This document shows, one piece after another, positions 1 through 6,844 of a DNA stretch of 64,000 bases. A model generated the notes under the pieces. It saw only the letters and a program-made list of their open reading frames with translations. It did no database searches and had not been told where the DNA came from. The stretch is from CAKAHY01 sp963522175 (lineage in GTDB: Bacteria; Bacillota; Clostridia; Lachnospirales; Lachnospiraceae). The number at the start of each line of letters is the position of its first letter. The first letter of the stretch is position 1. Position numbers and translations under genes: made by a program. The stretch covers positions 1 through 64,000 of the forward strand of contig CAUQXC010000004.1 of the NCBI GenBank assembly GCA_963522175.1, read 5' to 3'.

Positions 1-84
1 GGTTAGGTTTTTAGTTGATGAAGTTTGATGTGTGGTTTTCAAGGTATGAGTTTTTGAAAATACTTTGTTTTGTGCAAGAATTGC

Positions 85-113
85 TTGACAATTCAAGCTT
101 TACATAGTAGAAT
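85..113 (+). promoter_or_regulatory. Sigma-A promoter of the tRNA operon
   Basis: A perfect -35 hexamer TTGACA (85-90) is followed by a 17-nt spacer and TAGAAT (108-113), 22 nt before the first tRNA. The consensus quality fits a stable-RNA promoter. Confidence 0.85.
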
Positions 114-134
114 AAAGTGTCAAATTAAAATTGC

Positions 135-206
135 GGCCCCATGGTCAAGTGGTTAAGACATCGCCCTTTCACGGCGGTAACACGAGTTCGAACCTCGTTG
201 GGGTCA
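135..206 (+). tRNA. tRNA-Glu (TTC)
   Basis: A cloverleaf with acceptor GGCCCCA/TGGGGTC, a T-loop GTTCGAA and anticodon loop CTTTCAC, giving anticodon TTC (168-170). Discriminator A is at 206. CCA is not encoded. It is the first of five closely spaced tRNA genes. Confidence 0.96.
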
Positions 207-229
207 TAGAGTAGAAATACTACTCGTTG

Positions 230-303
230 GGAGCTTTAGCTCAGTTGGTTAGAGCAATCGGCTCATAACCGATCGGTCCTGGGTTCGAGTCCCTGAAGCT
301 CCA
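230..303 (+). tRNA. tRNA with CAT anticodon: elongator Met or Ile2 (lysidine type)
   Basis: Acceptor GGAGCTT/AAGCTCC, loop CTCATAA, anticodon CAT. It lacks the GGG/CCC anticodon-stem pairs of initiator tRNA. The body (TTTAGCTCAGTTGGTTAGAGC, CGG-CTCATAA-CCG) resembles, as I recall it, the Bacillus tRNA-Ile2 that TilS modifies to read ATA, and ATA is common in the genes of this window. Met and Ile2 cannot be separated with certainty by eye. Confidence 0.9.
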
Positions 304-333
304 CTGACTAAGTATTTATACTTAGTCAAATTT

Positions 334-406
334 TCCTTGATAGCTCAGTCGGTAGAGCACGCGGCTGTTAACCGCGGTGTCGTAGGTTCGAGTCCTACTC
401 AGGGAG
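334..406 (+). tRNA. tRNA-Asn (GTT)
   Basis: Acceptor TCCTTGA/TCAGGGA with discriminator G at 406, anticodon loop CTGTTAA giving GTT, T-loop GTTCGAG. CCA is not encoded. Confidence 0.96.
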
Positions 407-419
407 TTTTATTTTATTT

Positions 420-493
420 GGCCCAATGGCTCAGTTGGTTAGAGCGCCGCCCTGTCACGGCGGAGGTCGTCGGTTCGAGTCCGATTTGGGTCG
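420..493 (+). tRNA. tRNA-Asp (GTC)
   Basis: Acceptor GGCCCAA/TTGGGTC with discriminator G at 493, anticodon loop CTGTCAC giving GTC. Only 13 nt separate it from tRNA-Asn and 4 nt from tRNA-Leu, so the genes are processed from one transcript. Confidence 0.96.
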
Positions 494-497
494 TTTT

Positions 498-583
498 GCC
501 GCAGTGGCGGAACAGGCAGACGCCCGGGACTTAAAATCCCGTGGGTAGAAATACCCGTACCGGTTCGATTCCGGTCTGCGGCA
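498..583 (+). tRNA. tRNA-Leu (TAA)
   Basis: Class II tRNA of 86 nt with a long variable arm (GGGTAGAAATACCC). Acceptor GCCGCAG/CTGCGGC, anticodon loop CTTAAAA giving TAA, discriminator A. It is the last gene of the tRNA operon. Confidence 0.96.
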
Positions 584-592
584 TGTGTGCCG

Positions 593-624
593 GAGCCTTC
601 GAAGTTATTTCGAAGGCTCTTTTT
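593..624 (+). terminator. Intrinsic terminator of the tRNA operon
   Basis: An 11-bp perfect stem, GAGCCTTCGAA (593-603) with TTCGAAGGCTC (609-619), loop GTTAT, followed by five T. Confidence 0.92.
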
Positions 625-653
625 GTATATAATAAAACAAGGAGGGAATTATA

Positions 654-1844
654 ATGGAAATCAGCAGAGGAATGCGAGATAAGTTGGATAAATATATCAA
701 TGCAGGTGCCGAATTTGAAGTAAGTATGAGTATAGACGGGAATGACGAGTATGACTTCAGTTGCTTCGGTGTAGATGCCGCAGGGAAATTGTCCGACGAT
801 AGGTATATGATATTTTACAATCAGGAAAGCTCACCGCAAAAAGAAATATGCTACAGACGAGAGGGAAAAGCAGCAAAGTTCAGGACAGATTTGTCAAAAC
901 TTCCTCAAAGTATTGATAAATTGGTGTTTACGGTCAATATTGACGGAAATGCTACTATGGGAAGTATAAATGCACATAATATTTCAATAAGCCAAAACAA
1001 TCAGGTACAGATTTCTTTAAATTTAAGCGGAAGTGATTTTAAGGCGGAAAAAGCGATTATCTCCATAGAAATATACAGAAAGCAAGGCGAGTGGAGGTTT
1101 AATGCCGTAGCAAGAGGTTTTGACGGCGGATTGGGGGATTTGCTTAGATTTTTCGGCGGTGAGGAGGCTACGGATGCCACACCGGTTCAAGTAAAACAAG
1201 CTGTTCCGGAGATAAAGCAGACAGCTCTGGAGATAAAAGCGGCTCCTGTTGAGATACCGGAACAAAAAAAAGAAAAAATTTCTCTTAAAAAAGGGGAAAA
1301 GGTTTCACTGACAAAAAATAAAAATAATGAGCCTATTATAATTGAAAACGGATGGGAAGCCAAGGGAAAGGATTATGATTTAAAGGCTCTCGTACGTTAC
1401 AGAGACGGAAGGCTTGTATACGTCGGTGCCGCAAACACGGATGAAGTACTTGTGACGGCTGAAGGGGCGGTAAGGCATGGAGGAGATGTTACCGTTCCGG
1501 GAGAGTTGGAACACATCAATATTACTTGGCATCCGGATATTGCATCCGTAGCTGTCAGTTCTTATTCAGCGCTTGAAAACGGGGTCGGTTCTTTCCGACG
1601 TTACGGAGTATATGTAAGGATAAAGAACGGAAACCAAACTATAGAAATACCTGCATCTGATGTAAGTGCCGATGAAAAGAGCTATACTCTGTGCTTTGGA
1701 GAGATTTTATTCGGAGAAGCAAAAGATTCTCTGGAAGTAGTAGCACTGGAGTTATACAGCTCACCCGGTTCTGAAAAAAGAGTGGGATATGTGGGCGGAA
1801 AAGTTGTCATGGATAAGGGACCTGCAGGTTCAAGAAAAAAATAA
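654..1844 (+). CDS. TerD/TerA-family stress-response protein
   Basis: A 396-aa cytoplasmic protein without signal peptide. The C-terminal half (about 225-396) carries a TerD-like calcium-binding beta-sandwich pattern: YDLKALVRYRDGRLVYVG, then a WHPDIASVAVSSYSA strand and a final VVALELYSS segment. The N-terminal 170 residues look like a second, diverged TerD-like domain ending in FDGGLGDLLRFFGG, and a charged Lys/Glu-rich linker joins them, as in TerA-type proteins. The start follows AAGGAGGGAATTATA. The family is tied to tellurite and general stress responses, but no TerB, TerC or TerZ partner lies nearby, so its job here is unknown. It stands alone between the tRNA terminator and a new promoter. 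Confidence 0.8.
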   Translation: MEISRGMRDKLDKYINAGAEFEVSMSIDGNDEYDFSCFGVDAAGKLSDDRYMIFYNQESSPQKEICYRREGKAAKFRTDLSKLPQSIDKLVFTVNIDGNATMGSINAHNISISQNNQVQISLNLSGSDFKAEKAIISIEIYRKQGEWRFNAVARGFDGGLGDLLRFFGGEEATDATPVQVKQAVPEIKQTALEIKAAPVEIPEQKKEKISLKKGEKVSLTKNKNNEPIIIENGWEAKGKDYDLKALVRYRDGRLVYVGAANTDEVLVTAEGAVRHGGDVTVPGELEHINITWHPDIASVAVSSYSALENGVGSFRRYGVYVRIKNGNQTIEIPASDVSADEKSYTLCFGEILFGEAKDSLEVVALELYSSPGSEKRVGYVGGKVVMDKGPAGSRKK

Positions 1845-1876
1845 ATCATAAAATTCAGAAAAAAATAAATTTCCTA

Positions 1877-1919
1877 TTGCTTTACTATGAAAAGTATGAT
1901 ATAGTTAGGGAGTACTAAC
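1877..1919 (+). promoter_or_regulatory. Promoter overlapped by an inverted repeat (possible operator)
   Basis: TTGCTT (1877-1882), 17-nt spacer, TATAGT (1900-1905). The inverted repeat GTTAG-GGAGTA-CTAAC (1904-1919) begins in the -10 element and covers the expected start point, a position suited to repression. No regulator is identified. Confidence 0.5.
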
Positions 1920-2048
1920 CGATAGGGATAATAAATCAAATTAAATACACTTTATTTCAATTTAGGTTTGTTATGTACAAGGGTTACACATATTAAAATT
2001 TCCTCTTACTTTAAAAAAGATAAGGCTTGAGCAACCTTATCTTTTTTT
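1912..2048 (+). ncRNA. Candidate short untranslated transcript (about 135 nt)
   Basis: The stretch begins just after the promoter at 1877-1905 and ends at an intrinsic terminator before the next gene. It has no ORF longer than a few codons with an SD. It may be an independent small RNA or an attenuated leader of the downstream acetyltransferase gene. This is inferred from promoter and terminator placement only. Confidence 0.35.
2017..2048 (+). terminator. Intrinsic terminator or attenuator upstream of the GNAT gene
   Basis: A 9-bp stem AAGATAAGG (2017-2025) with CCTTATCTT (2035-2043) followed by a continuing T run. It ends 40 nt before the start of the acetyltransferase gene. Confidence 0.75.
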
Positions 2049-2088
2049 CTATAATAAATGCATATAAATAAGGGTTTGGAGTTAAACT

Positions 2089-2859
2089 ATGGAAAATGTA
2101 TTTTTAACAACATATCAGCTTAAGGAGTGTCAGGTGAAAGATGTTAAAAGCCTTGTCACAAAATGTAATAAATACGATAAGACAAATATATCCTGTCCTA
2201 TCAATGAAGAAGACAGCATATATTTCTTGAAATATATAGGTGAAGCTTTGGCATCTTTTCTCTGCCTGTATTACTATGGAGATAATGAATATGAATGTAT
2301 AGCTTTTACCGATCCCGAGCTCCGAAACAGAAGATATTTTTCATTTATATTTCGCTATGCAGTGAATTATATAAAAAAGAACAGCGAGAATATATATATA
2401 ATATTCAATCTGCCTCATAAGAATAAGACTACGGCGGAGCTTTTAAAAAGACTCGGTGCGAAGCTTGACACGGCTGAAATAGAGATGAGTTTGGGGCTTA
2501 AATCTTATATACCTTCTGATAATGTGCGGTATGAAATTATTTTAAACAACAGCTTATCCGATTTTGAAGAATATAAAATCAAATATAAGGGGAAAAATAT
2601 AGGGGAATTTAAACTCTTAGTGTACAAAAAAGGAGTTTATTTAAACGGCTTCGAGATATATGAAGGCTACAGGGCAAAAGGGCACGGCTATGAAAGCATA
2701 AAAGTCCTTATGAGTCGTGCGAAAAAAAGAGACAGAGAATATATAAGTTTACAGGTGAATTCAGACAATGTGGCTGCGGTAAAGCTTTATGAAAAGGTCG
2801 GATTTAAGGTGGATAATATTATAGACGTATATAGCCTGAAAGTGGAAAAAAACTCTTGA
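2089..2859 (+). CDS. GNAT-family N-acetyltransferase
   Basis: A 256-aa cytoplasmic protein. The C-terminal third has the GNAT acetyl-CoA motif A (GYRAKGHGYESIKVLMSRA, about residues 196-214), then the usual NSDNVAAVKLYEKVGFKV beta-alpha-beta segment near 226-244. The N-terminal half lacks an obvious motif and may be a second, degenerate GNAT fold, since it also has a YIKKNSENIYIIFNLPHKNK stretch like a GNAT core. Substrate unknown. An SD (GGAG) precedes the ATG. The gene is monocistronic; its stop codon lies inside the terminator stem, and it converges on the corrinoid operon. Confidence 0.8.
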   Translation: MENVFLTTYQLKECQVKDVKSLVTKCNKYDKTNISCPINEEDSIYFLKYIGEALASFLCLYYYGDNEYECIAFTDPELRNRRYFSFIFRYAVNYIKKNSENIYIIFNLPHKNKTTAELLKRLGAKLDTAEIEMSLGLKSYIPSDNVRYEIILNNSLSDFEEYKIKYKGKNIGEFKLLVYKKGVYLNGFEIYEGYRAKGHGYESIKVLMSRAKKRDREYISLQVNSDNVAAVKLYEKVGFKVDNIIDVYSLKVEKNS

Positions 2860-2884
2860 ACCCGGGAAGGGAACAAGAGTTTTT
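2851..2884. terminator. Terminator shared by converging genes
   Basis: AACTCTTG (2851-2858) pairs with CAAGAGTT (2874-2881), with T on the plus side and A on the other, so it could act in both directions. The stop codon of the GNAT gene is within the 5' arm. Confidence 0.8.
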
Positions 2885-2888
2885 AAAA

Positions 2889-3947
2889 CTATTTTAAAAG
2901 TCGGCTGTATTTTCTTCCCGCATCAAGGAAGGCATCTATTTTATCCTCGGCGGTGGCAAGAGGGAGATTGCATCCCGGAGTCAATACAAAGCCCTTTCGA
3001 CAATTCTTTCCTGCCAAGATACATCTTTTAACCTCGTCCTCTATCATATCCAAGGAGCCGTTGCATATAGTGTGTACAGGATTGACATTTCCGGCAACAG
3101 CCTTTGACTCCGAGAAAAATTCACAGGTTTCTTCTATATCCATCTCGTTATCCACACTGAATAAGCCTATGTCAAGTTTTGCAATATCCTCCCAGATTTT
3201 TTTCGTATTACCGCAAACATGGTAGCTTGGCATTTTACCGCTTTTTTTATTGATATAAGAGCTTATCTCAAGTGTATAAGGGAAGGCGAATTCTCTATAC
3301 ATTCTCGGGCTGAGCATGGTCGTAGAGGCTATAGGATCCGCCATGGAAAAGCCTACATCCAATTTGGCAAATTCGTCTATTACGTATTTTACATTTCTTG
3401 TTATATACCTTAAAAACTCATGAACCTTATCGGGGGACTTTATCATAGCACGTAAAAGCTTATCCGTTCCCAGAACGAAGCCCGCCAAAGTTATGGGACC
3501 GGAAACGGAGGCTCCCACGCCGCAAAATCCTTCCGCAACTTCGCGAAGTCTTGCGGTAGCGTTATAATACATCCTGAGCCTGCCGTCATCAAGGCTTATA
3601 TCCTTAAGCTTATAGATTTCATCTATACTGCTTATAGGATGAGTTTCCACATAAATAAGTCCTTTTTCGGGATAATGGGGCACGACACCCATAGCTTCGG
3701 CTATTCCGTAAGCATTGGGACCAACACCCATACCGTCAAGGCCGTAGCGGTTACAGGATAAAATATCCCCCATAACCAGATTGTCCTCATTCATCCAATA
3801 TTGTCCGGTATTTTTATTAATGATACGTGCTTTTATCTCACCTAAGAAAGGATCCATAATAAGCCTGTCATAGTCTTTCCCGGAGGCTATAGCCTTACCC
3901 CTTTCAAGGGGGGTCATGCTGTCATGCGGGTGAATTTTAAGTTTCAT
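2889..3947 (-). CDS. UroD/MtaA-family corrinoid methyltransferase
   Basis: A 352-aa protein of the uroporphyrinogen decarboxylase superfamily, in the branch that moves methyl groups between a corrinoid protein and a thiol or other acceptor (MtaA, MtbA, CmuA type). The zinc site can be read: His243 and Cys245 in SYHVCGNT, and Cys326 in LTPGCNLP. The ADP motif of the family is at 203-205 in SMADPIAS. Heme-type UroD lacks the His-x-Cys site, which argues against a role in heme synthesis. An SD (GGGAGATAA) precedes the ATG. It is the last gene of the minus-strand operon with a corrinoid protein, its activator and a GH123-like enzyme. The methyl donor and acceptor cannot be deduced. Confidence 0.85.
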   Translation of the reverse strand: MKLKIHPHDSMTPLERGKAIASGKDYDRLIMDPFLGEIKARIINKNTGQYWMNEDNLVMGDILSCNRYGLDGMGVGPNAYGIAEAMGVVPHYPEKGLIYVETHPISSIDEIYKLKDISLDDGRLRMYYNATARLREVAEGFCGVGASVSGPITLAGFVLGTDKLLRAMIKSPDKVHEFLRYITRNVKYVIDEFAKLDVGFSMADPIASTTMLSPRMYREFAFPYTLEISSYINKKSGKMPSYHVCGNTKKIWEDIAKLDIGLFSVDNEMDIEETCEFFSESKAVAGNVNPVHTICNGSLDMIEDEVKRCILAGKNCRKGFVLTPGCNLPLATAEDKIDAFLDAGRKYSRLLK

Positions 3948-3971
3948 ATTTATCTCCCAAAATTTTATAGC

Positions 3972-5540
3972 TTACCATAATAAAGAAGATGCAAATATTC
4001 TGTCGTATTTTACGTATTTTGAAAGCTCGAAAAATTCAACCTTTTTTGCAAATTCGGACATGGTTTTCAAAGCCTTGCTGTCAAGCAGGCTGAGGTAGGC
4101 TCCGCCAAGCGAAGTATTTCCCAAATATTCAAGCTTATCCCTAAATTCATCCGGAAGGAGAGAAAGCCCGAACAAAGAATCAAGGCTTATGTATTTACCG
4201 AATTGTCCGGCAATATAGACCTTATCTATTTTATCAAAGCTTAAGCCGGCTGCTTGAGTAAGGCAGATGATACCGGATAAAATTGCCGCCTTTGCAAGCT
4301 GAACCTGCCTAATATCCTTGCTGCTGAAAAAAAGTCCCTTGCCTATATCAATGTAGGCCTTATCATCCTTATAAACAATTATGCGGGAGCGGTGATCATC
4401 CTTGTCAAATTTCTTCTTATCGGATATAGCACCCCTCTTATTTATAATTTCATTTTTAAGAAGCTCTCTTACCAAGGCAAGAACCCCGCTACCGCAGATT
4501 CCCTCGGGCTTTTTCTTACCTATAACGCTGCAGTGCAGTCCTTTCTCATCGATAGTAAAATCGTCTATGGCACCTTTATCGGCACGCATACCGCAGGAAA
4601 TATTCATGCCTTCAAGGGCAGGTCCCACGGCACAGGAGGTGGCGATAAATTTATTACCCGCCTTTAAAAGCATCTCACCGTTGGTACCTATATCTATAAA
4701 AAGTATGTTCTCATGCTCACTGTCCTCATACATTTTGCAGGCATATACACCTGCAACTATATCGGAACCCACAAAGCCCGATATATGAGGAAGGCTTATG
4801 AGTTTACAATCGGGAGCGAGATTTAAGCCCGCAAATACCGCCGATAAATTGCAGCTTTTTGTGAAAAGAGGCTTAAACGGGAATTTTCCCAGGGTTACTA
4901 TGGGTTTGCCCAGTAAAATGTGACACATACAGGTGTTGGCGGAAACACATAATTCTTTTATTTCAAAGCGATTGATTCCTGCCTTACTTACCAGAGTGTC
5001 TATCATGGAATTAAGTGTCCAAATGAGGGACTTGTGTAAATTTTCAAGACCGTCTTCATTTTCCATAGTATAGGCTATTCGGCTCATTACATCGAAACCG
5101 AAGTTCACCTGAGGATTTATATCCGTAACCTTTGCTAAAATCTTCGTATTTTTTAAACTTATAAGATTCATGGCAAGAGTAGTGGTTCCTATGTCAAGCG
5201 CCAGACCGAAATAAGGGCTTATCTTATCGTGTGTGAATTCGGGAACAAAGCTGTCTGAAAGTATGGTGTCGTTCTTTTCGAAAACCTTGTTTTTTTCTTC
5301 GAGATTTTCGTAATATTCATGTAAAACGGCATCAACCTCGTCTTCATCTACGTAATGCTCACAGGAGAGCCTGTATCCTTCTTTCACTTCCTCCTCGGAA
5401 AGGTAGTTTACATCATTTTCGCAAACGGGGAAATCGGGGTTAAGCTTTATTTTACACTTGCCGCAACCCCAGAGACCGTTGCATGCGGCATCTATATGAA
5501 TATCGTTTTTTCTTAAATAATAAAGTATCGTTTTTTTCAT
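3972..5540 (-). CDS. Corrinoid activation protein (RACo/RamA-like ASKHA ATPase)
   Basis: 522 aa from the preferred ATG. An N-terminal [2Fe-2S] ferredoxin domain has Cys20, Cys26, Cys29 and Cys60 (CX5CX2C...C). The rest is an ASKHA-type ATPase domain (DUF4445 family) with phosphate-binding loops such as GLALDIGTTTLAMNLI, FIDIGTNGEMLL and YIAGQFGKYISL. Such proteins use ATP to drive reduction of inactive Co(II) corrinoid to Co(I). The neighbouring corrinoid protein is the obvious client. ATG codons at 5546 and 5540 (and a GTG at 5549) are possible; the SD AGGTG is at a proper distance only from 5540. The upstream gene stops at 5550, so translation is probably coupled. Confidence 0.87.
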   Translation of the reverse strand: MKKTILYYLRKNDIHIDAACNGLWGCGKCKIKLNPDFPVCENDVNYLSEEEVKEGYRLSCEHYVDEDEVDAVLHEYYENLEEKNKVFEKNDTILSDSFVPEFTHDKISPYFGLALDIGTTTLAMNLISLKNTKILAKVTDINPQVNFGFDVMSRIAYTMENEDGLENLHKSLIWTLNSMIDTLVSKAGINRFEIKELCVSANTCMCHILLGKPIVTLGKFPFKPLFTKSCNLSAVFAGLNLAPDCKLISLPHISGFVGSDIVAGVYACKMYEDSEHENILFIDIGTNGEMLLKAGNKFIATSCAVGPALEGMNISCGMRADKGAIDDFTIDEKGLHCSVIGKKKPEGICGSGVLALVRELLKNEIINKRGAISDKKKFDKDDHRSRIIVYKDDKAYIDIGKGLFFSSKDIRQVQLAKAAILSGIICLTQAAGLSFDKIDKVYIAGQFGKYISLDSLFGLSLLPDEFRDKLEYLGNTSLGGAYLSLLDSKALKTMSEFAKKVEFFELSKYVKYDRIFASSLLW

Positions 5541-5549
5541 GTTCATCAC

Positions 5550-6188
5550 CTAAAGTTCATGTAATTTTTTCAGCTTAAAGAATGTAAGCTTATTTGTTTT
5601 TCCGAGAAAATGTATACATTTTAAACCCGATATAAGTCCTCTGTTTCCCTCTTCAAAAACCAGAGCATGGACAAGGGAGGGGTAAACTTTGTCAAGATTT
5701 AAGTTTAAAATCTCAAGACGGTACGGACAGGCTTCATAATCCTGCATTGTTCTGATAAGTAAAATGCTGAGTTTCGGGCACAGATGTATACGGATCTCAT
5801 GAGGGCACATATTTTGAAGCTCATATAAAAAATCAAGTAAAAACAGATCAAGATAGGCATGTGCCGCTTTAGAACCTATAAACTCGAGGGAGGACAAAGG
5901 ATCGGCCATACTTATGACGGTATAGCTGTGAGAAATAGCGGTAAGAGCTTTAGCTTCAAGTTCCTTTGACAAGCGTTTGAATTCAAGCTTGAGTTCGAGC
6001 TTTTCCTCCAAAGCCGAACGCTCGTACTTAAGCAGTTTTTTATAAAATTTGTTGAGACGGTTTTGGTTGTCACAATATTGAAGCAGACCGTCAAGCTCGA
6101 ATACCTTGCTTTCATAAAGAAGCTTATAGGCTTTATCGTAATCGTACAGAAGTACATCTGGACAGTTAAAAACAGGAATTTTTTTCAT
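5550..6188 (-). CDS. Half-size UroD-like protein of unknown function
   Basis: A 212-aa cytoplasmic protein with no assigned function. Its middle resembles the second half of the methyltransferase in the same operon: VISMADPLSS (91-100) parallels FSMADPIAS, and IHLCPKLS (134-141) parallels YHVCGNT, including the His-x-Cys pair. The segment FELDGLLQYCDNQNRLNKFY (30-49) parallels the family's segment before the ADP motif. The N-terminal half of the barrel and the third zinc ligand (the PGC motif) are missing. It sits 8 nt after the corrinoid gene and directly before the activator gene, with an intact frame, so it looks conserved rather than decayed. It could be a partner subunit or a primary methyltransferase; that is inference. 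Confidence 0.75.
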   Translation of the reverse strand: MKKIPVFNCPDVLLYDYDKAYKLLYESKVFELDGLLQYCDNQNRLNKFYKKLLKYERSALEEKLELKLEFKRLSKELEAKALTAISHSYTVISMADPLSSLEFIGSKAAHAYLDLFLLDFLYELQNMCPHEIRIHLCPKLSILLIRTMQDYEACPYRLEILNLNLDKVYPSLVHALVFEEGNRGLISGLKCIHFLGKTNKLTFFKLKKLHEL

Positions 6189-6196
6189 AGGCTTTA

Positions 6197-6844
6197 TTAA
6201 GCGATTCCGAATAAAGATTTGGCGACGCTTACGGCTTCAACGGCATTCTCGGAATATGCATCCGCACCTATCTGTAAAGCGAATTTATTTGTTATAGGTC
6301 CGCCGCCTACCATAATCTTTACCTTATCCCTATAGCCCTTTTGCGAAAGTCTGTCTATAACATCCTTCATTCCGTACATGGTCGTGGACATCAAAGAGGA
6401 CATACAAATAAGACTTGCTTTGTTTTCGATAGCACTGTTCACAAAGGTGTCTATGGGCACATCACGACCTAAATCTATCATATCGAAGCCTGCCGTTTCA
6501 AGCATAATCTTGACAAGATTTTTCCCTATATCATGAGTGTCCCCTTCAATAACCCCTATAACAGCCCTTATCTTATTATCCGTTTCCTCGGTGACCGCCG
6601 TTTTTAGAACCTCTATTCCCGCATACATGGCATCGGCACACAACAAAAGCTCGGCTATGTAATATTCTTCCTCATCGTAAAGCCTGCCCGCTTTTTCCAT
6701 ACCTACCGTGAGTCCGTTTAAAATGCCTTCCTTTGCGGGGTAGCCGGCATCAAGATACTCTTTTGCCAAATCCGATATTTTTTCGTCCTCCATGTCAACG
6801 ACATAATCCGCAAGCAATTTGAGCATTTCTTCCTTAGTTTTCAT
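6197..6844 (-). CDS. Corrinoid (B12-binding) methyl-carrier protein
   Basis: 215 aa, the usual size for MtaC/MtbC/MttC-type carriers. A helical cap domain (about 1-88, with the NGLTVGMEKAGRLYDEEEY segment) is followed by a Rossmann-type B12-binding domain with DTHDIG (102-107; His104 as cobalt ligand), a CMSSLMSTTM segment and VGGGPIT near the dimethylbenzimidazole tail pocket. The start at 6844 follows AGAGGTG and overlaps the upstream gene by 11 nt; an upstream in-frame ATG at 6907 has no good SD and would lie far inside that gene. It carries the methyl group between the substrate-specific methyltransferase and the UroD-type enzyme at 2889. Confidence 0.93.
   Translation of the reverse strand: MKTKEEMLKLLADYVVDMEDEKISDLAKEYLDAGYPAKEGILNGLTVGMEKAGRLYDEEEYYIAELLLCADAMYAGIEVLKTAVTEETDNKIRAVIGVIEGDTHDIGKNLVKIMLETAGFDMIDLGRDVPIDTFVNSAIENKASLICMSSLMSTTMYGMKDVIDRLSQKGYRDKVKIMVGGGPITNKFALQIGADAYSENAVEAVSVAKSLFGIA

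Noticed and set aside
230..303. Initiator tRNA-fMet
   Set aside because: It lacks the three G-C pairs of the anticodon stem and has a normal 1-72 pair.
337..534. A 65-codon ORF across the tRNA cluster
   Set aside because: It runs through tRNA-Asn, tRNA-Asp and part of tRNA-Leu; its repeated VVGSSP comes from the shared tRNA T-arm sequences.
2889..3947. Uroporphyrinogen decarboxylase of heme synthesis (hemE)
   Set aside because: The His-x-Cys...Cys zinc site and the corrinoid neighbours fit methyltransferases; no heme genes are nearby.
5550..6188. The half UroD-like gene as a decayed pseudogene
   Set aside because: The frame is intact, the gene is tightly packed in the operon and key motifs are kept, so it is more likely a functional small protein.
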